Assembly (NCBI GenBank): GCA_038025085.1
Contig: CM076154.1
Coordinates: 24,852,501 to 24,916,500, forward strand
Source of the DNA: Tetragonia tetragonoides
Lineage: Eukaryota > Streptophyta > Magnoliopsida > Caryophyllales > Aizoaceae
Direction: 5' to 3'
DNA length: 64,000 nt
Shown here piece after piece: positions 11,475 to 22,617 of this stretch. Position 1 is the stretch's first letter. The number at the start of each line of letters is the position of its first letter. Made by a program: the position numbers and the translations under genes. The notes under the pieces are model-generated. The model did not search any database and was not told the DNA's origin. It saw nothing but the letters and a program-made list of their open reading frames with translations.

Positions 11475-11890
11475 AGGATGTTTACAAGTACAAACAAGCT
11501 TTAACTCCACCTTTTGAATGCATTTACACGTTTTAAAACCGCATATGACTAGGGTGAAAAAGATTGAGTTCTTTTGTGTTGTATATTAAGAGAAAGCACC
11601 CAAATGCTTTGTTTGCATTCATATGAGTGAGAAACTTAACCAAGGATGTTTAAGAGTACAAACAAGCTTCAACTCAAGCTTTTGAATGTATTTACTCGTT
11701 TTAACAGCTCTTACGGTTAGGGTGAAAGATATTGAGGTCTTTTGTGTTGTATATTAAGAGAAAGCACCCAAAATCTTTGTTTGCATTCATTTGAGTGAGA
11801 AACTACACCAAGGATTTTTACAAGTACAAACAAGCTTTAGCTCCACCTTTTGAATGCATTTACGCGTTTTAACAGCTCTTACATCTAGGG
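11475..11890 (+). repeat. About 415-bp tract shared almost exactly with 13867-14282
   Basis: Rare variants are all shared at an offset of 2392: ACCGCATATGACTAGGG, GTTTAAGAGTACAAAC, TTTACTCG, CGGTTAGGGTGAAAGATATT, CCCAAAATCTTTG, GGATTTTTACAAG. Identity stops abruptly at GGGTGAAAG (11887) against GGGTTTAAG (14279). The copy-A' position matching 11.5 kb (near 52680) carries a different subtype, so 11.5 kb seems to have been overwritten from 13.9 kb. Confidence 0.75.
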
Positions 11891-11950
11891 TGAAAGAGAT
11901 TAAGTTCTTTTGTGTTTTATATTAAGAGAAAGCACCCAAATGCTTTATTT

Positions 11951-12047
11951 GCATTCAAAAGGTGAATGCAAACAAAATTAAGAAACTGTTTAAAACGCGT
12001 AAACATCCTTGGTTAGGTTTCTCACTCAAATGAATGCATACAAAGCA
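11951..12047 (-). repeat. Minus-oriented chimeric island 1
   Basis: A shortened monomer in reverse orientation with the marker AAGAAACTGTTTAAAACGCG, set in plus-oriented satellite. The same island type occurs six times in the window. Confidence 0.8.
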
Positions 12048-12718
12048 ATTGCATTCATTTGAGTGAGAAACTACACCAAGAATGTTTACAAGTACAAACA
12101 AGTTTCAACTAAAGCTTTTGAATGCATTTACGCGTTTTAACAGCTCTTACGACTAGGCAAAACGAGATTGAGTTGGGTTGTATATTAAGAAAAAGCTCGC
12201 AAATGCTTTGTTTACCTTCTTTTGAGTGTGAAACTACCCCAAGGATGTTTACAACTACAAACAAGCTTGAACTCAAGCTTTTGAATGCATTTACGCGTTT
12301 TAAAAGCTCATACGACAAGGGTGAAAGAGATTGAGTTCTTTTCTGTTGTATATTAAGAGAAAACACCCAAATGTTTTCTTTGCATTCATTTGAGTGAGAA
12401 ACTACACCAAAGTTGTTTACAAGTACAAACAAGCTTAAACTCAAGCTTTTCAATGCATTTACGCGTTTTAAAAGCACATATGACTAGGGTGAAAAAGGTT
12501 GAGCTCTTTTGTGTTGTATATTAAGAGAAAGCACCCAAATGCTTTGTTTGCATTCATTTGAGTGAGAAACTTAACCAAGGATGTTTACAAGTACAAACAA
12601 GCTTCAACTCAAGCTTTTGAATGCATTTACGCGTTTTAACAGCTCTTACATCTAGGGTGAAAGAGATTGAGTTCTTTTGTGTTGTATATTAAGAGAAAGC
12701 ACCCAAATGCTTTATTTG

Positions 12719-12828
12719 CATTCAAAAGGTAAATGCAAACAATTTTAAGAAACTGTTTAAAACGCGTAAACATCCTTGGTTAAGTTTCTCACTCAAATGA
12801 ATGCAAACAAAGCTTTTGGTTGCTTTGT
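12719..12828 (-). repeat. Minus-oriented chimeric island 2
   Basis: Same chimeric structure as the island at 11951, with AATTTTAAG in place of AAAATTAAG. It shares that variant with the island at 55051, its likely paralogue. Confidence 0.8.
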
Positions 12829-13866
12829 ATGCATTCATTTGAGTGAGAAACTACACCAAGAATGTTTACAAGTACAAACAAGTTTCAACTCAAGCTTTTG
12901 ATTGCATTTACGCGTTTTAAAAGCTCATATGACTAGGGTGAAAAAGGTTGAGTACTTTTGTGTTGTATATTAAGAGAAAGCACCCAAATGCTTTGTTTGC
13001 ATTCATTTGAGTGAGAAACTTAACCAAGGATGTTTACAAGTACAAACAAGCTTCAACTCAAGCTTTTGAATACATATACGCGTTTTAAAACCTCATACGA
13101 CTAGGGTGAAAGAGATTGAGTTCTTTTGTGTTGTATATTAAGAGAACGCACCCAAATGTTTTCTTTGCATTCATTTGAGTGAGAAACTACACCAAAGATA
13201 TTTACAAGTACAAACAAGCTTAAACTCAAGCTTTTGAATGCATTTACGCGTTTTAAAAGCTCATATGACTAGGGTGAAAAAGGTTGAGTTCTTTTGTGTT
13301 GTATATTAAGAGAAAGCACCCAAATGCTTTGTTTGCATTCATTTGAGTGAGAAACTTAACCAAGGATGTTTACAAGTACAAACAAGCTTCAACTCAAGCT
13401 TTTGAATGCATATACGCGTTTTAAAACCTCATACGACTAGGGTGAAAGAGATTGAGTTCTTTTGTGTTGTATTTTCAGAGAAAGCACCCAAAAGCTTTGT
13501 TTGCATTCATTGGAGTGAGAAACTACACCAAGGATGTTTACAAGTACAAACAAGCTTCAACTCAAGCTTTTGAATGTATTTACGCATTTTAAAAGCTCAT
13601 ATGACAAGGCGAAAAGAGATTGAGTTCTTTTGTGTTGTATATTAAGAAAAAGCCCGCAAATGCTTTGTTTACATTCTTTTGAGTGTGAAACTACCCCAAG
13701 GATGTTTACAACTACAAACAAGCTTGAACTCAACCTTTTGAATGCATTTAAGCGTTTTAAAAGCTCATACGACAAGGGGGAAAGAGACTGCGGTCCTTTG
13801 TGTTGTATATTAAGAGAAAGCACCCAAATGCTTTGTTTGCATTCATTTGAGTGAGTAACTACACCA

Positions 13867-14282
13867 AGGATGTTTACAAGTACAAACAAGCTTTAACTCC
13901 ACCTTTTGAATGCATTTACACGTTTTAAAACCGCATATGACTAGGGTGAAAAAGATTGAGTTCTTTTGTGTTGTATATTAAGAGAAAGCACCCAAATGCT
14001 TTGTTTGCATTCATATGAGTGAGAAACTTAACCAAGGATGTTTAAGAGTACAAACAAGCTTCAACTCAAGCTTTTGAATGTATTTACTCGTTTTAACAGC
14101 TCTTACGGTTAGGGTGAAAGATATTGAGGTCTTTTGTGTTGTATATTAAGAGAAAGCACCCAAAATCTTTGTTTGCATTCATTTGAGTGAGAAACTACAC
14201 CAAGGATTTTTACAAGTACAAACAAGCTTTAGCTCCACCTTTTGAATGCATTTACGCGTTTTAACAGCTCTTACATCTAGGG
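13867..14282 (+). repeat. Probable donor of the shared 415-bp tract
   Basis: Partner of 11475-11890. Its paralogue in copy A' (near 56220-56620) shows related variants (CGGTTAGGG, CCCAAAATCTTTG, GGGTTTAAG), so these variants are native to this position. Confidence 0.7.
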
Positions 14283-15544
14283 TTTAAGAGATTGACTTCT
14301 TTTGTGTTGTATATTAGGAGAAAGCACCCAAATGCTTTGTTTGTATTCATTTGAGGGAGAAACTACACCAAGGATGTTTACAAGTACAAACAAGCTTCAA
14401 CTCAAGCTTTTGAAAGCATTTACGCGTTTTAAAACCTCATACGACAAGGGTGAAACAGATTGAGTCCTTTTCTGTTGTATATTAAGAGAAAGCACCCAAA
14501 TGGTTTGTTTGCATTTATTTGAGTGAGAAACTACACCAAGGATGTTTACAAGTACAAACAACCTTCAACTAAAATTTTTGAATGTATTTACGCGTTTTAA
14601 CAGCTCTTACGACAAGGGGGAAAGAGTTGAGGTCTTTTGTGTTGAATATTAAGAGAAAGCACCCAAATGCTTTCTTTGCATTAATTTGAGTGAGAAACTA
14701 CACCAAGGATGTTTACAAGTTCAAACAACATTTAACTCAAGCTTTTGAATGCATTTACGCGTTTTAACAGCTCTTACGACTACGCGAAAAGAGATTGAGT
14801 TCTTTTGTGTTGTATATTAAGAAAAAGCTCGCAAATGCTTTGTATAAATTCATTTGAGTGTGAAACTACTCCAAGGATGTTTACAACTACAAACAGGTTT
14901 CAACTCAAGCTTTTGAATGCATTTACGCGTTTTAAAAGCTCTTACGAAAAGGGTGAAAGAGATTTAGTTCGTTTGTGTTGTATATTAAGAGAAAGCACCC
15001 AAATTCTTTGTATGCATTCATTTGAGTGTGAAACTACACCAAGGGTGTTTACAAGTGCAAACAAGCTTTAACTCCACCTTTTGAATGCATTTACGCGTTT
15101 AACAGCTCTTACATCTAGGGTGAAACAGATTGAGTTCTTTTGTGTTGCATATTAAGAGAAAGCACCCAAATGCTTTACTTGCATTCATTTGAGGGAGAAA
15201 CTACACCAAGGATGTTTACACCAAGGATGTTTACAAGTACAAACAAGCTTCAACTCAAGCTTTTGAAAGCATTTACGCGTTTTAAAACCTCATACGACTA
15301 GGGTGAAAGAGATTGAGGTCTTTTGTGTTGTATAATAAGAGAAAGCACCCAAATGCTTTGTTTGCATTCATTTGAGTGAGAAACTACACCAAGGATGTTT
15401 ACAAGTACAAAGAAGCTTTAACTCCACCTTTTGAATGCATTTACGCGTTTTAACAGCTCTTACATCTAGGGTGAAAGAGATTGAGTTCTTTTGTGTTGTA
15501 TATTAAGAGAAAGCACCCAAATGCTTTATTTGCTTTCATTTGAT

Positions 15545-15669
15545 TGTTTGTACTTGTAAATTCAAAAGGTGAATGCAAACAAAATTAAGAAACTGTTTAA
15601 AACGCGTAAACATCCTTGGTTCAGTTTCTCACTCAAATGAATGCAAACAAAGCTTTTGGTTGCTTTGTA
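15545..15669 (-). repeat. Minus-oriented chimeric island 3
   Basis: Island with the AAGAAACTGTTTAAAACGCG marker and an extra TGTTTGTACTTGTAAATTC at its left edge. That extra piece is shared with the island at 52797. Confidence 0.8.
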
Positions 15670-18600
15670 TGCATTCGTTTGAGTGAGAAACTACACCAAG
15701 GATGTTTACAAGTACAAACAAGCTTCAACTGAAGCTTTTTATTGCATTTATTCATTTCAAAACCTCATACGACTAGGGTGAAAGAGATTGAGTTCTTTTG
15801 TGTTGTATATTAAGAGAAATCACCCAAATGGTTTGTTTGCATTCATTTGAGTGAGAAACTACACCAAGGATGTTTACAAGTACAAACAAGTTTCAACTTA
15901 AGCTTTTGAATGCATTTACGCGTTTTAACAGCTCTTACGACTAGGCGAAAAGAGATTGAGTTCTTTGGCGTTGTATATTAAAAAAAAGATCGCAAATACT
16001 TTGTTTACATTCATTTGAGTGTGAAACTACCCCAAGGATGTTTACAACTACAAACAAGCTTGAACTCAAGCTTTTGAATGCATTTAAGCGTTTTAAAAAC
16101 TCATACGACAAGGGTGAAAGAGATTGAGTTCTTTTGTGTTGTATATTAAGAGAACGCACCCAAATGTTTTCTTTGCATTCATTTGAGTGAGAAACTACAC
16201 CAAATATGTTTACAAGTACAAACAAGCTTAAACTCAAGCTTTTGAATGCATTTACGCGTTTTAAAAGCTCATATGACTAGGGTGAAAAAGATTGAGTACT
16301 TTTGTGTTGTATATTAAGAGAAAGCACCAAAATGATTTGCTTGCATTCATTTGAGTGAGAAACTTAACCAAGGATGTTTACAAGTACAAACAAGCTTCAA
16401 CTCAAGCTTTTGAATGCATATAGGCGTTTTAAAACCTCATACGACTAGGGTGAAAGAGATTGAGTTCTTTTGTGTTGTATTTTCAGAGAAAGCACCCAAA
16501 AGCTTTGTTTGCATTCATTTGAGTGTGAAACTACACCAAGGATGTTTACAAGTACAAACAAGCTTTAACTCCACCTTTTGAATGCATTTACGCGTTTTAA
16601 AAGCAAATACATCTAGGGTGAAAGAGATTGAGTTCTTTTGTGTTGTATATTAAGAGAAAGCACCCAAATGCTTTGTTTGCAGTCATTTGAGGGAGAAACT
16701 ACACCAAGGATGTTTACAAGTTCAACTCAAGCTTTTGAATGTATTTACGCGTTTTAACAGCTCTTACGATTAGGGTGAAAGAGATTGAGGTCTTTTGTGT
16801 TGTATATTAAGAGAAAGCACCCAAATGCTTTGTTTGCATTCATTTGAGTGAGAAAATACACCAAGGATGTTTACAAGTACAAACAAGCTTTAACTCCACC
16901 TTTTGAATGCATTTACGCATTTTAACAGCTCTTACAACTAGGGTGAAAGAGATTGAGTTCTTTTGTGTTGTATATTAAGAGAAATGACACAAATGCTTTG
17001 TTTGCATTCATTTGAGGGAGAAACTACACCAAGGATGTTTACAAGTACAAACAAGCTTCAACTCAAGCTTTTGAAAGCATTTACGCGTTTTAAAACCTCA
17101 TACGACTAGGGTGAAACAGATTGAGTTCTTTTCTGTTGATGCTTTGTTTGCATTTATTTGAGAGAGAAACTACACCAAGGATGTTTACAAGTACAAACAA
17201 GCTTCAACTCAAAATTTTGAATGTATTTACGCATTTTAACAGCTCTTACGACTAGGGTGAAAGAGTTGAGGTCTTTTGTGTTGTATATTAAGAGAAAGCA
17301 CCCAAATGCTTTCTTTGCATTAATTTGAGTGAGAAACTACACCAAGGATGTTTACAAGTTCAAACAAGTTTCAACTCAAGCTTTTGAATGCATTCACGCG
17401 TTTTAACAGGTCTTACGACTAGGCGAAAAGAGATTGAGTTCTTTTGTGTTGTATATTAGGAAAAAGCTCGCAAATACTTTGTTTTAATTCATTTGAGTGT
17501 GAAACTACACCAAGGATGTTTACAACTACAAACAGGCTTCAACTCAAGCTTTTGAATGCATTTACGCGTTTTAAAAGCTCTAACGAAAAGGGTGAAAGAG
17601 ATTGAGTTCGTTTGTGTTGTATATTAAGAGAAAGCACCCAAATGCTTTCTATGCATTCATTTGAGTGTGAAACTACACCAAGGGTGTTTACAAGTACAAA
17701 CAAGCTTTAACTCCACCTTTTGAATGCATTTACGCGTTTAACAGCTCTTACATCTAGGGTGAAACAGATTGAGTTCTTTTGCGTTGCATATTAAGAGAAA
17801 GCACCCAAATGCTTTACTTGCATTCATTTGAGTGAGAAACTACACCAAGGATGTTTACAAGTACAAACAAGATTTAACTCAATCTTTTGAATGCATTTAC
17901 GCATTTTAACAGCTCTTACAACTAGGGTGAAAGAGATTAAGTTCTTTTGTGTTGTATATTAAGAGAAATCACACAAATGCTTTGTTTGCATTCATTTGAG
18001 TGAGAAACTACAGTAAGAGAGTTTACAAGTACAACCAAGCTTCAATTCAAGCTTTTGAAAGCATTTACGCGTTTTAAAACCTCATACGACTAGGGTGAAA
18101 AAGATTGAGTTCTTTTGTGTTGTATTTTAAGAGAAAGCAACCAAAAGCTTTGTTTGCATTCATTTCAGTAAGAAACTACACCAAGGATGTTTACAAGTAC
18201 AAACAGGATTTAACTCCACCTTTTGAATGCATTTACGCGTTTTAACAGCTCTTACGACTAGGGTGAAAGAGATTGAGTTCTTTTGTGTTGTATATTAAGA
18301 GAACGCACCCAAATGTTTTCTTTGCATTCATTTGAGTGAGAAACTACACCAAAGATGTTTACCAGTACCAACAAGCTTCAACTGAAGCTTTTGAATGCAT
18401 ATAGGCGTTTTAAAACCTCGTACGACTAGGGTGAAAGAGATTGAGTTCTTTTGTGTTGTATTTTCAGAGAAAGCACCCAAAAGCTTTGTTTGGATTCATT
18501 GGAGTGAGAAACTATACCAAGGATGTTTACAAGTACAAACAAGCTTCAACTCAAGCTTTTGAATGTATTTACGTGTTTTAAAAGCTCATATGACTAGTGT

Positions 18601-19465
18601 GAAAGAGATTGATGTCTTTTGTGTTGTATATTCAGAGCAAGCACCCAAATGCTTTGTTTGCATTCATTTGAGTGAGAAACTACACCAAGGATGTTTACAA
18701 GTACAAACAAGCTTTAACTCCACCTTTTGAATGCATTTACGCGTTTTAACAGCTCTTACATCTAGGGTGAAAGAGATTGAGTTCTTTTGTGTTGTGTATT
18801 AAGAGAAAGCACCCAAATGCTTTATTTGAATTCATTTGAGTGAGAAACTACACCAAGGATGTTTACAAGTACAATCAAGCTTTAACTCCACCTTTTGAAT
18901 GCATTTACGCGTTTTAACAGCTTTTAAATCTAGGGTGAAAGACATTGAGTTTTTTTGTGTTGTATATTAAGAGAAAGCACCCAAATGTTTTGTTTGCATT
19001 CATTTGAGGGAGAAACTACACCAAGGATGTTTACAAGTACAAACAAGCTTCAACTCAAGCTTTTGAAAGCATTTACGCGTTTTCAAACCTCATACGACTA
19101 GGGTGAAACAGATTGAGTTCTTTTCTGTTGTATATTAAGAGAAAGCACCCTAATGCTTTGTTTGCATTTATTTTAGAGAGAAACTACATCAAGGATGTTT
19201 ACAAGTACAAACAAGCTTCAACTCAAAATTTTGAATGTATTTACGCGTTTTAACAGCTCTTACGAGTAGGGTGAAAGAGTTGAGGTCTTTTGTGTTGTAT
19301 ATTAAGAGAAAGCACCCAAATGCTTTCTTTGCATTAATTTGAGTGAGAAACTACAACAAGGATGTTTACAAGTTCAAACAAGTTTCAACTCAAGCTTTTG
19401 AATGCATTTACGCGTTTTAACAGCTCTTACGACTAGGCGAAAAGAGATTGAGTTCTTTTGTGTTG

Positions 19466-19470
19466 TATAT
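19466..19470. repeat. Target-site duplication TATAT, left
   Basis: TATAT before the element is repeated at 22613-22617 after it. Uninterrupted paralogous satellite such as 26306-26310 has a single TATAT followed by TAGGAAAAAG, which confirms the insertion point. Confidence 0.93.
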
Positions 19471-20299
19471 TGATGTGAAATAAGTAACAAAACGGAAATT
19501 AACCTTTGATAGTATCATACAAAGGGATCTTGTTCAAGAATCACTCAAGAACAACTCACGAATCACTCGTAAGGGTTTCAACCTGAATCACTCAGTTTGA
19601 GGGGTAAATACTAACGTATTCAATAATTAATCATCAAAGCACGAGTTTACAATAGCAAAGATCTCCCCTCTTTATAGACAAAGAAATCTAAAGCTATTCG
19701 GAATCCTAATCCTAGTCCGAATAGGAAACTAACTATGAAACTGACTACAATTGTAAAACGGACTAACTAACAGCTTTCCTAACACCTAATGGACTTCTAA
19801 TACTAATAACAATCAGATTATTACTCTCCTAAACATATTCTAACTAATTAAGGGAATACTAAACGAAATCGAACTAAACAACTGATTACCTAGCGCCCAA
19901 GGCTCAAAACCCGTGGGAACAGCTTTCCACTGTAAATTAAATCTCCTTTGAAACCCTGTTACGTTTTGAATATGGGAAAACTCAAAAGATAGGAGTTTTA
20001 GATCTCTTTTTCAGGTTTCTACAGAACTTTGAATCACCATGATCCCATGTCGTAAGAGTGAGTTATGATCAAAATACGAACCAGTGTAGAAGCTATCAAA
20101 ATTACGGGAATCCTTATAACGAATGTTATCATATAATAAGAGCTTTAATCCCAATCTTGTGTGTAAACTCCATGTAATTATCTTTGTAGGAGTCAATTTA
20201 ATGCATAACCACCAAAGAAACTCGATGTAAACAAGAATAGATGTTCTCTTGCTAGTTCCTTGGTTGTTCTGTTTACTTTGCACACTTGCTCCCGCATCA
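19471..20299 (-). repeat. 3' LTR of the gypsy-like element
   Basis: Begins TGATGTGAAATAAG and ends GCTCCCGCATCA on the plus strand, 829 bp, the same length as its partner with about 13 substitutions. The reading frame that enters from the internal region (EELRTILFEEREI) continues about 96 codons into this LTR. At 19668-19677 the promoter box reads CTATAAAGAG on the minus strand, one base worse than in the 5' LTR. Confidence 0.95.
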
Positions 20300-20313
20300 A
20301 TCTCCCTTTCTTC
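20300..20313 (-). other. Polypurine tract (plus-strand primer site)
   Basis: On the minus strand the 14 bases GAAGAAAGGGAGAT lie directly against the 3' LTR start TGATGCGGGAG. Position and composition fit the primer used for second-strand synthesis in LTR elements. Confidence 0.85.
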
Positions 20314-21130
20314 AAAAAGAATTGTCCTCAATTCTTCGTATGTAGTAATCTTCTCCTGAACCTGTATATTCATCAAATTTTCTTTACAAATATCCAATGA
20401 ACCCACAAGGTTAAGAGCCTTGTTGTTGTCTTCTTGATGGACATCTCTTTCTTGTTCTTGATCAAAGCTAGATTCAAGAAGTTCCAACTCCATCTCGGAT
20501 TCCTCTTGCATATCATCAATATAATCAAGATCTTCAAGGAAATCACCAATATTTTCTGGGTCAATGAATATTTCTTCGATAAACTCATCAACCACAGTTG
20601 GTAGGCTTGAATTATTAACTTGAACAACAATAAGGGGGTCAATGTTATTGGTCTTTTCTTGTAAATCTTCCATAGGAACAATATCTTTAAAGTAACCATC
20701 AAGATCTGGTTTTCCTTTGAATGTATCCACAACAAAGAGCCTATCTTCATTTATGGGTTGATCATTTATTATGCACCCATTCATGTACTCCAACTTATGA
20801 TTTCGACGTTGAAGTGCTTGTTGGTATGCTTGTTGTGCTCGTAGGTGCACTAATTGTTGCTCCCTCTCTTGCCTCTCAATCTTGAGAGCTATCTTGCAAA
20901 CATACTCAAAGGATATGTAAGGAACAAGCTCCACCTTGCGCCTTAGAGTTGAGTTTAGTCCTTTGATGAATATTGCAATCTTTAACTCTTCCCTCTCCAC
21001 GAGATCACACATCATGTGCGCGTTTTCAAACTTTTGGAGGTAGTCTTGTACACTTGAGGTTTCTTGGCTTAAGGACGTGAGTTTCAAGAACTGTGCTTGC
21101 TCAAACTCTAGGCAAAAATCGGTTCTTTCT
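20300..21130 (-). pseudogene. gag-like C-terminal part plus acidic tail of unknown function
   Basis: This frame (open from an ATG at 21147) takes over where the first gag frame is lost. Counted from that ATG, residues 17-95 (EQAQFLKLTSLSQETSSVQDY, MMCDLVEREELKIAIF, GLNSTLRRKVELVPYISFEY) match the second half of a plant gypsy retrotransposon Gag domain. Residues 95-118 are Gln/Arg-rich. Residues 125-280 are strongly acidic (runs such as EEIFIDPENIGDFLEDLDYI and DDMQEESEMELELLESSFDQ) and I do not recognise them. There is no CCHC knuckle. It ends in EELRTILFEEREI, which loosely recalls the last residues of gypsy polyproteins, and then runs into the LTR. My reading is a Gag remnant joined to linker or tail sequence after loss of pol. 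Confidence 0.75.
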
Positions 21131-21620
21131 TCTTGAGTTTGTCCCAAGTCTCAATCTTTGCTTTCCCGTCCTTCTTGCGTCGAGCCTTTAGTTTTTCATA
21201 CCAAAAAGAAGCATGCTTGGTGAGTTTATGCGTGGCTAACTTGCATCTTCGCCGCTCATCATACTCCTTGTATTCAAACACTCTCTCCATAGTTCTAAGC
21301 CAATCAAGAAAGGCCTCTGGGTCGTAGGAACCGTCATATTCAGGGAGTTCGACCTTCAAGTTCCTGTCATCATCATAGGGATGTCGTGGTTTAGGAGCGT
21401 CATTGGTTCTAGTCCCACTTGTGTCTTCAAACTCCTCATCGAAGTCGGGGTCACGGTTGTGGTTTCTCCAATGAATTCTGCGCATCCTTGTCTCCATGTT
21501 CTCCCTATCTTCTTGGTTTCTTCTTTCCATAGCAGTCATCCGCTCTTCTTGAGATTTGAAAGACGTCCTAAGATCCTTCATGGCTGTTAACAACTTTGCT
21601 AGTTCGCTGGGCTCACCCAT
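21108..21620 (-). pseudogene. gag-like N-terminal part, frameshifted
   Basis: Frame starting at the ATG at 21618-21620 (MGEPSELAKLL). An upstream in-frame ATG at 21801 lies inside the LTR and would run across the primer site, so I prefer the internal one. After about 45 residues of charged, coiled-coil-like sequence (MKDLRTSFKSQEERMTAMER) and an acidic stretch (DPDFDEEFED) comes the Gag core: KVELPEYDGSYDPEAFLDWL, METERVFEY-like spacing, HKLTKHASFWYEKLKARRKK and ETWDKLKK. This matches the retrotransposon Gag family by pattern. The frame then leaves the family at KKEPIFA and stops at about 21108. The continuation is in another frame (see 20300-21130), so a 1-2 base indel lies near 21110-21130. 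Confidence 0.85.
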
Positions 21621-21768
21621 AGCTTCGGTTGTTGGTTTCTTGGGGGTTTCTTGGCTGTCTTCGTGAACAAAGGGCGGGTCTTGCAAGAATCTTTCTCTAA
21701 AGCTCGCTATGGTGTCGTGTTTATGCTCAGGACCGTGTTGTTTAAACTTAAGAAAGCTCAAACCTTTA

Positions 21769-21780
21769 GCTCTGATACCA
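21769..21780 (-). other. Primer-binding site for initiator Met tRNA
   Basis: On the minus strand TGGTATCAGAGC follows the 5' LTR after the three bases ACT. These 12 bases complement the 3' end of plant initiator methionine tRNA, the usual primer of many plant LTR elements. Confidence 0.93.
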
Positions 21781-21783
21781 AGT

Positions 21784-22612
21784 TGATGTGAAATAAGTAA
21801 CAAAACGGAAATTAACCTTTGATAGTATCACACAAAGGGATCTTGTTCAAGAATCACTCAAGAACAACTCACGAATCACTCGTAAGGGTTTCAACCTGAA
21901 TCACTCAGTTTGAGGGGTAAATACTCACGTATTCAATAATTAATCATCAAAGCACGAGTTTACAATAGCAAAGATCTCCCCTATTTATAGACAAAGAAAT
22001 CTAAAGCTATTCGGAATCCTAATCCTAGTCCGAATAGGAAACTAACTACGAAACTGACTACAATTGTAAAACGGACTAACTAACAGCTTTCCTAACACCT
22101 AATGGACTTCTAATACTAATAACAATCAGATTATTACTCTCCTAAACATATTCTAACTAATTAAGGGAATACCAAACGAAATCGAACTAAACAACTGATT
22201 ACCTAGCGCCCAAGGCTCAAAACCCGTGGGAACAGCTTTCCACTGTAAATTAAATCTCCTTTTAAACCCTGTTACGTTTCGAATATGGAAAAACTCAAAA
22301 GATAGGAGTTTTAGATCTCTTTTCCAGCTTTCTACAGAACTTTGAATCACCATGATCCCATGTCGTATGAGTGAGTTATGATCAAAATACGAACCAGTGT
22401 AGAAGCTGTCAAAATTACGGGAATCCTTATAACGAATGTTATCATATAATAAGAGCTTTAATCCCGATCTTGTGTGTAAACTCCATGTAATTATCTTTGT
22501 AGGAGTCAATTTAATGCATAACCACCAAAGAAACTCGATGTAAACAAGAATAGATGTTCTCTTGCTAGTTCCTTGGTTGTTCTGTTTACTTTGCACACTT
22601 GCTCCCGCATCA
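21784..22612 (-). repeat. 5' LTR of the gypsy-like element
   Basis: 829 bp with TG...CA ends, partner of 19471-20299. Read on the minus strand it starts TGATGCGGGAGCAAG and ends TTTCACATCA next to the primer-binding site. A minus-strand open frame covering much of it and running into the satellite is a chance readthrough, not a gene. Confidence 0.95.
21981..21990 (-). promoter_or_regulatory. TATA box of the 5' LTR
   Basis: CTATAAATAG on the minus strand, about 200 bp before the primer-binding site, in a TCTATAAATAGGGGAG context. Placement fits the U3/R border of an LTR promoter. Activity is not shown. Confidence 0.7.
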
Positions 22613-22617
22613 TATAT
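22613..22617. repeat. Target-site duplication TATAT, right
   Basis: Matches 19466-19470. The satellite resumes directly as TATATTAGGAAAAAGCTC. Confidence 0.93.

Larger units (their letters stand above)
430..15000. repeat. Copy A of large segmental duplication
   Basis: This stretch is matched in the same order by about 40270-57340. Anchors are the chimeric patch at 868-920 (also near 40710-40790), a monomer with CATCGTTGG at 1437 (43000), the copia pseudogene at 5491 (47042), the non-satellite patch at 10256 (51680) and the GACTACGCG monomer near 14780 (57110). The offset between copies changes stepwise: 39863, 41563, 41394, 41383, 41551, 41060, 41424. Several steps equal one monomer (168) or a local duplication (491). 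The ends are approximate because the flanks are the same satellite. Confidence 0.8.
10626..19470 (+). repeat. Satellite array, mainly plus orientation
   Basis: Roughly 50 monomers up to the gypsy-like insertion, interrupted by three short minus-oriented islands (listed separately). Monomer subtypes include one with a GAATTC-containing start and a one-off CAGCTTTTAAATCTAGGG (18830-18960), one with GAAACAGATTGAG, and one with CTCAAAATTTTGAATG. These subtypes build the higher-order repeats seen further right. Confidence 0.92.
19471..22612 (-). mobile_element. Non-autonomous Ty3/gypsy-like LTR retrotransposon
   Basis: A 3142-bp element on the minus strand, inserted in the satellite. Its parts are two 829-bp LTRs bounded by TG...CA, a 5-bp target duplication, an initiator-Met primer-binding site three bases from the 5' LTR, a frameshifted gag-like frame, an acidic downstream frame of unknown role, and a polypurine tract against the 3' LTR. 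The internal region is only 1484 bp. No zinc knuckle, protease, reverse transcriptase, RNase H, integrase or chromodomain can be seen, so movement would need enzymes from a relative. The LTRs differ at about 13 of 829 positions by eye (about 1.6%), which suggests a fairly recent insertion. Gag resembles plant gypsy elements; clade is uncertain. Confidence 0.93.

Noticed and set aside
20373..20750. 125-residue minus-strand open frame overlapping the acidic frame
   Set aside because: It is the alternative-frame shadow of the acidic gag-tail frame; Lys/Leu/Ile-rich with no recognisable motif.
21133..21590. Two plus-strand open frames opposite the gag fragment
   Set aside because: Antisense shadows of the gag-like frame; no independent signals.
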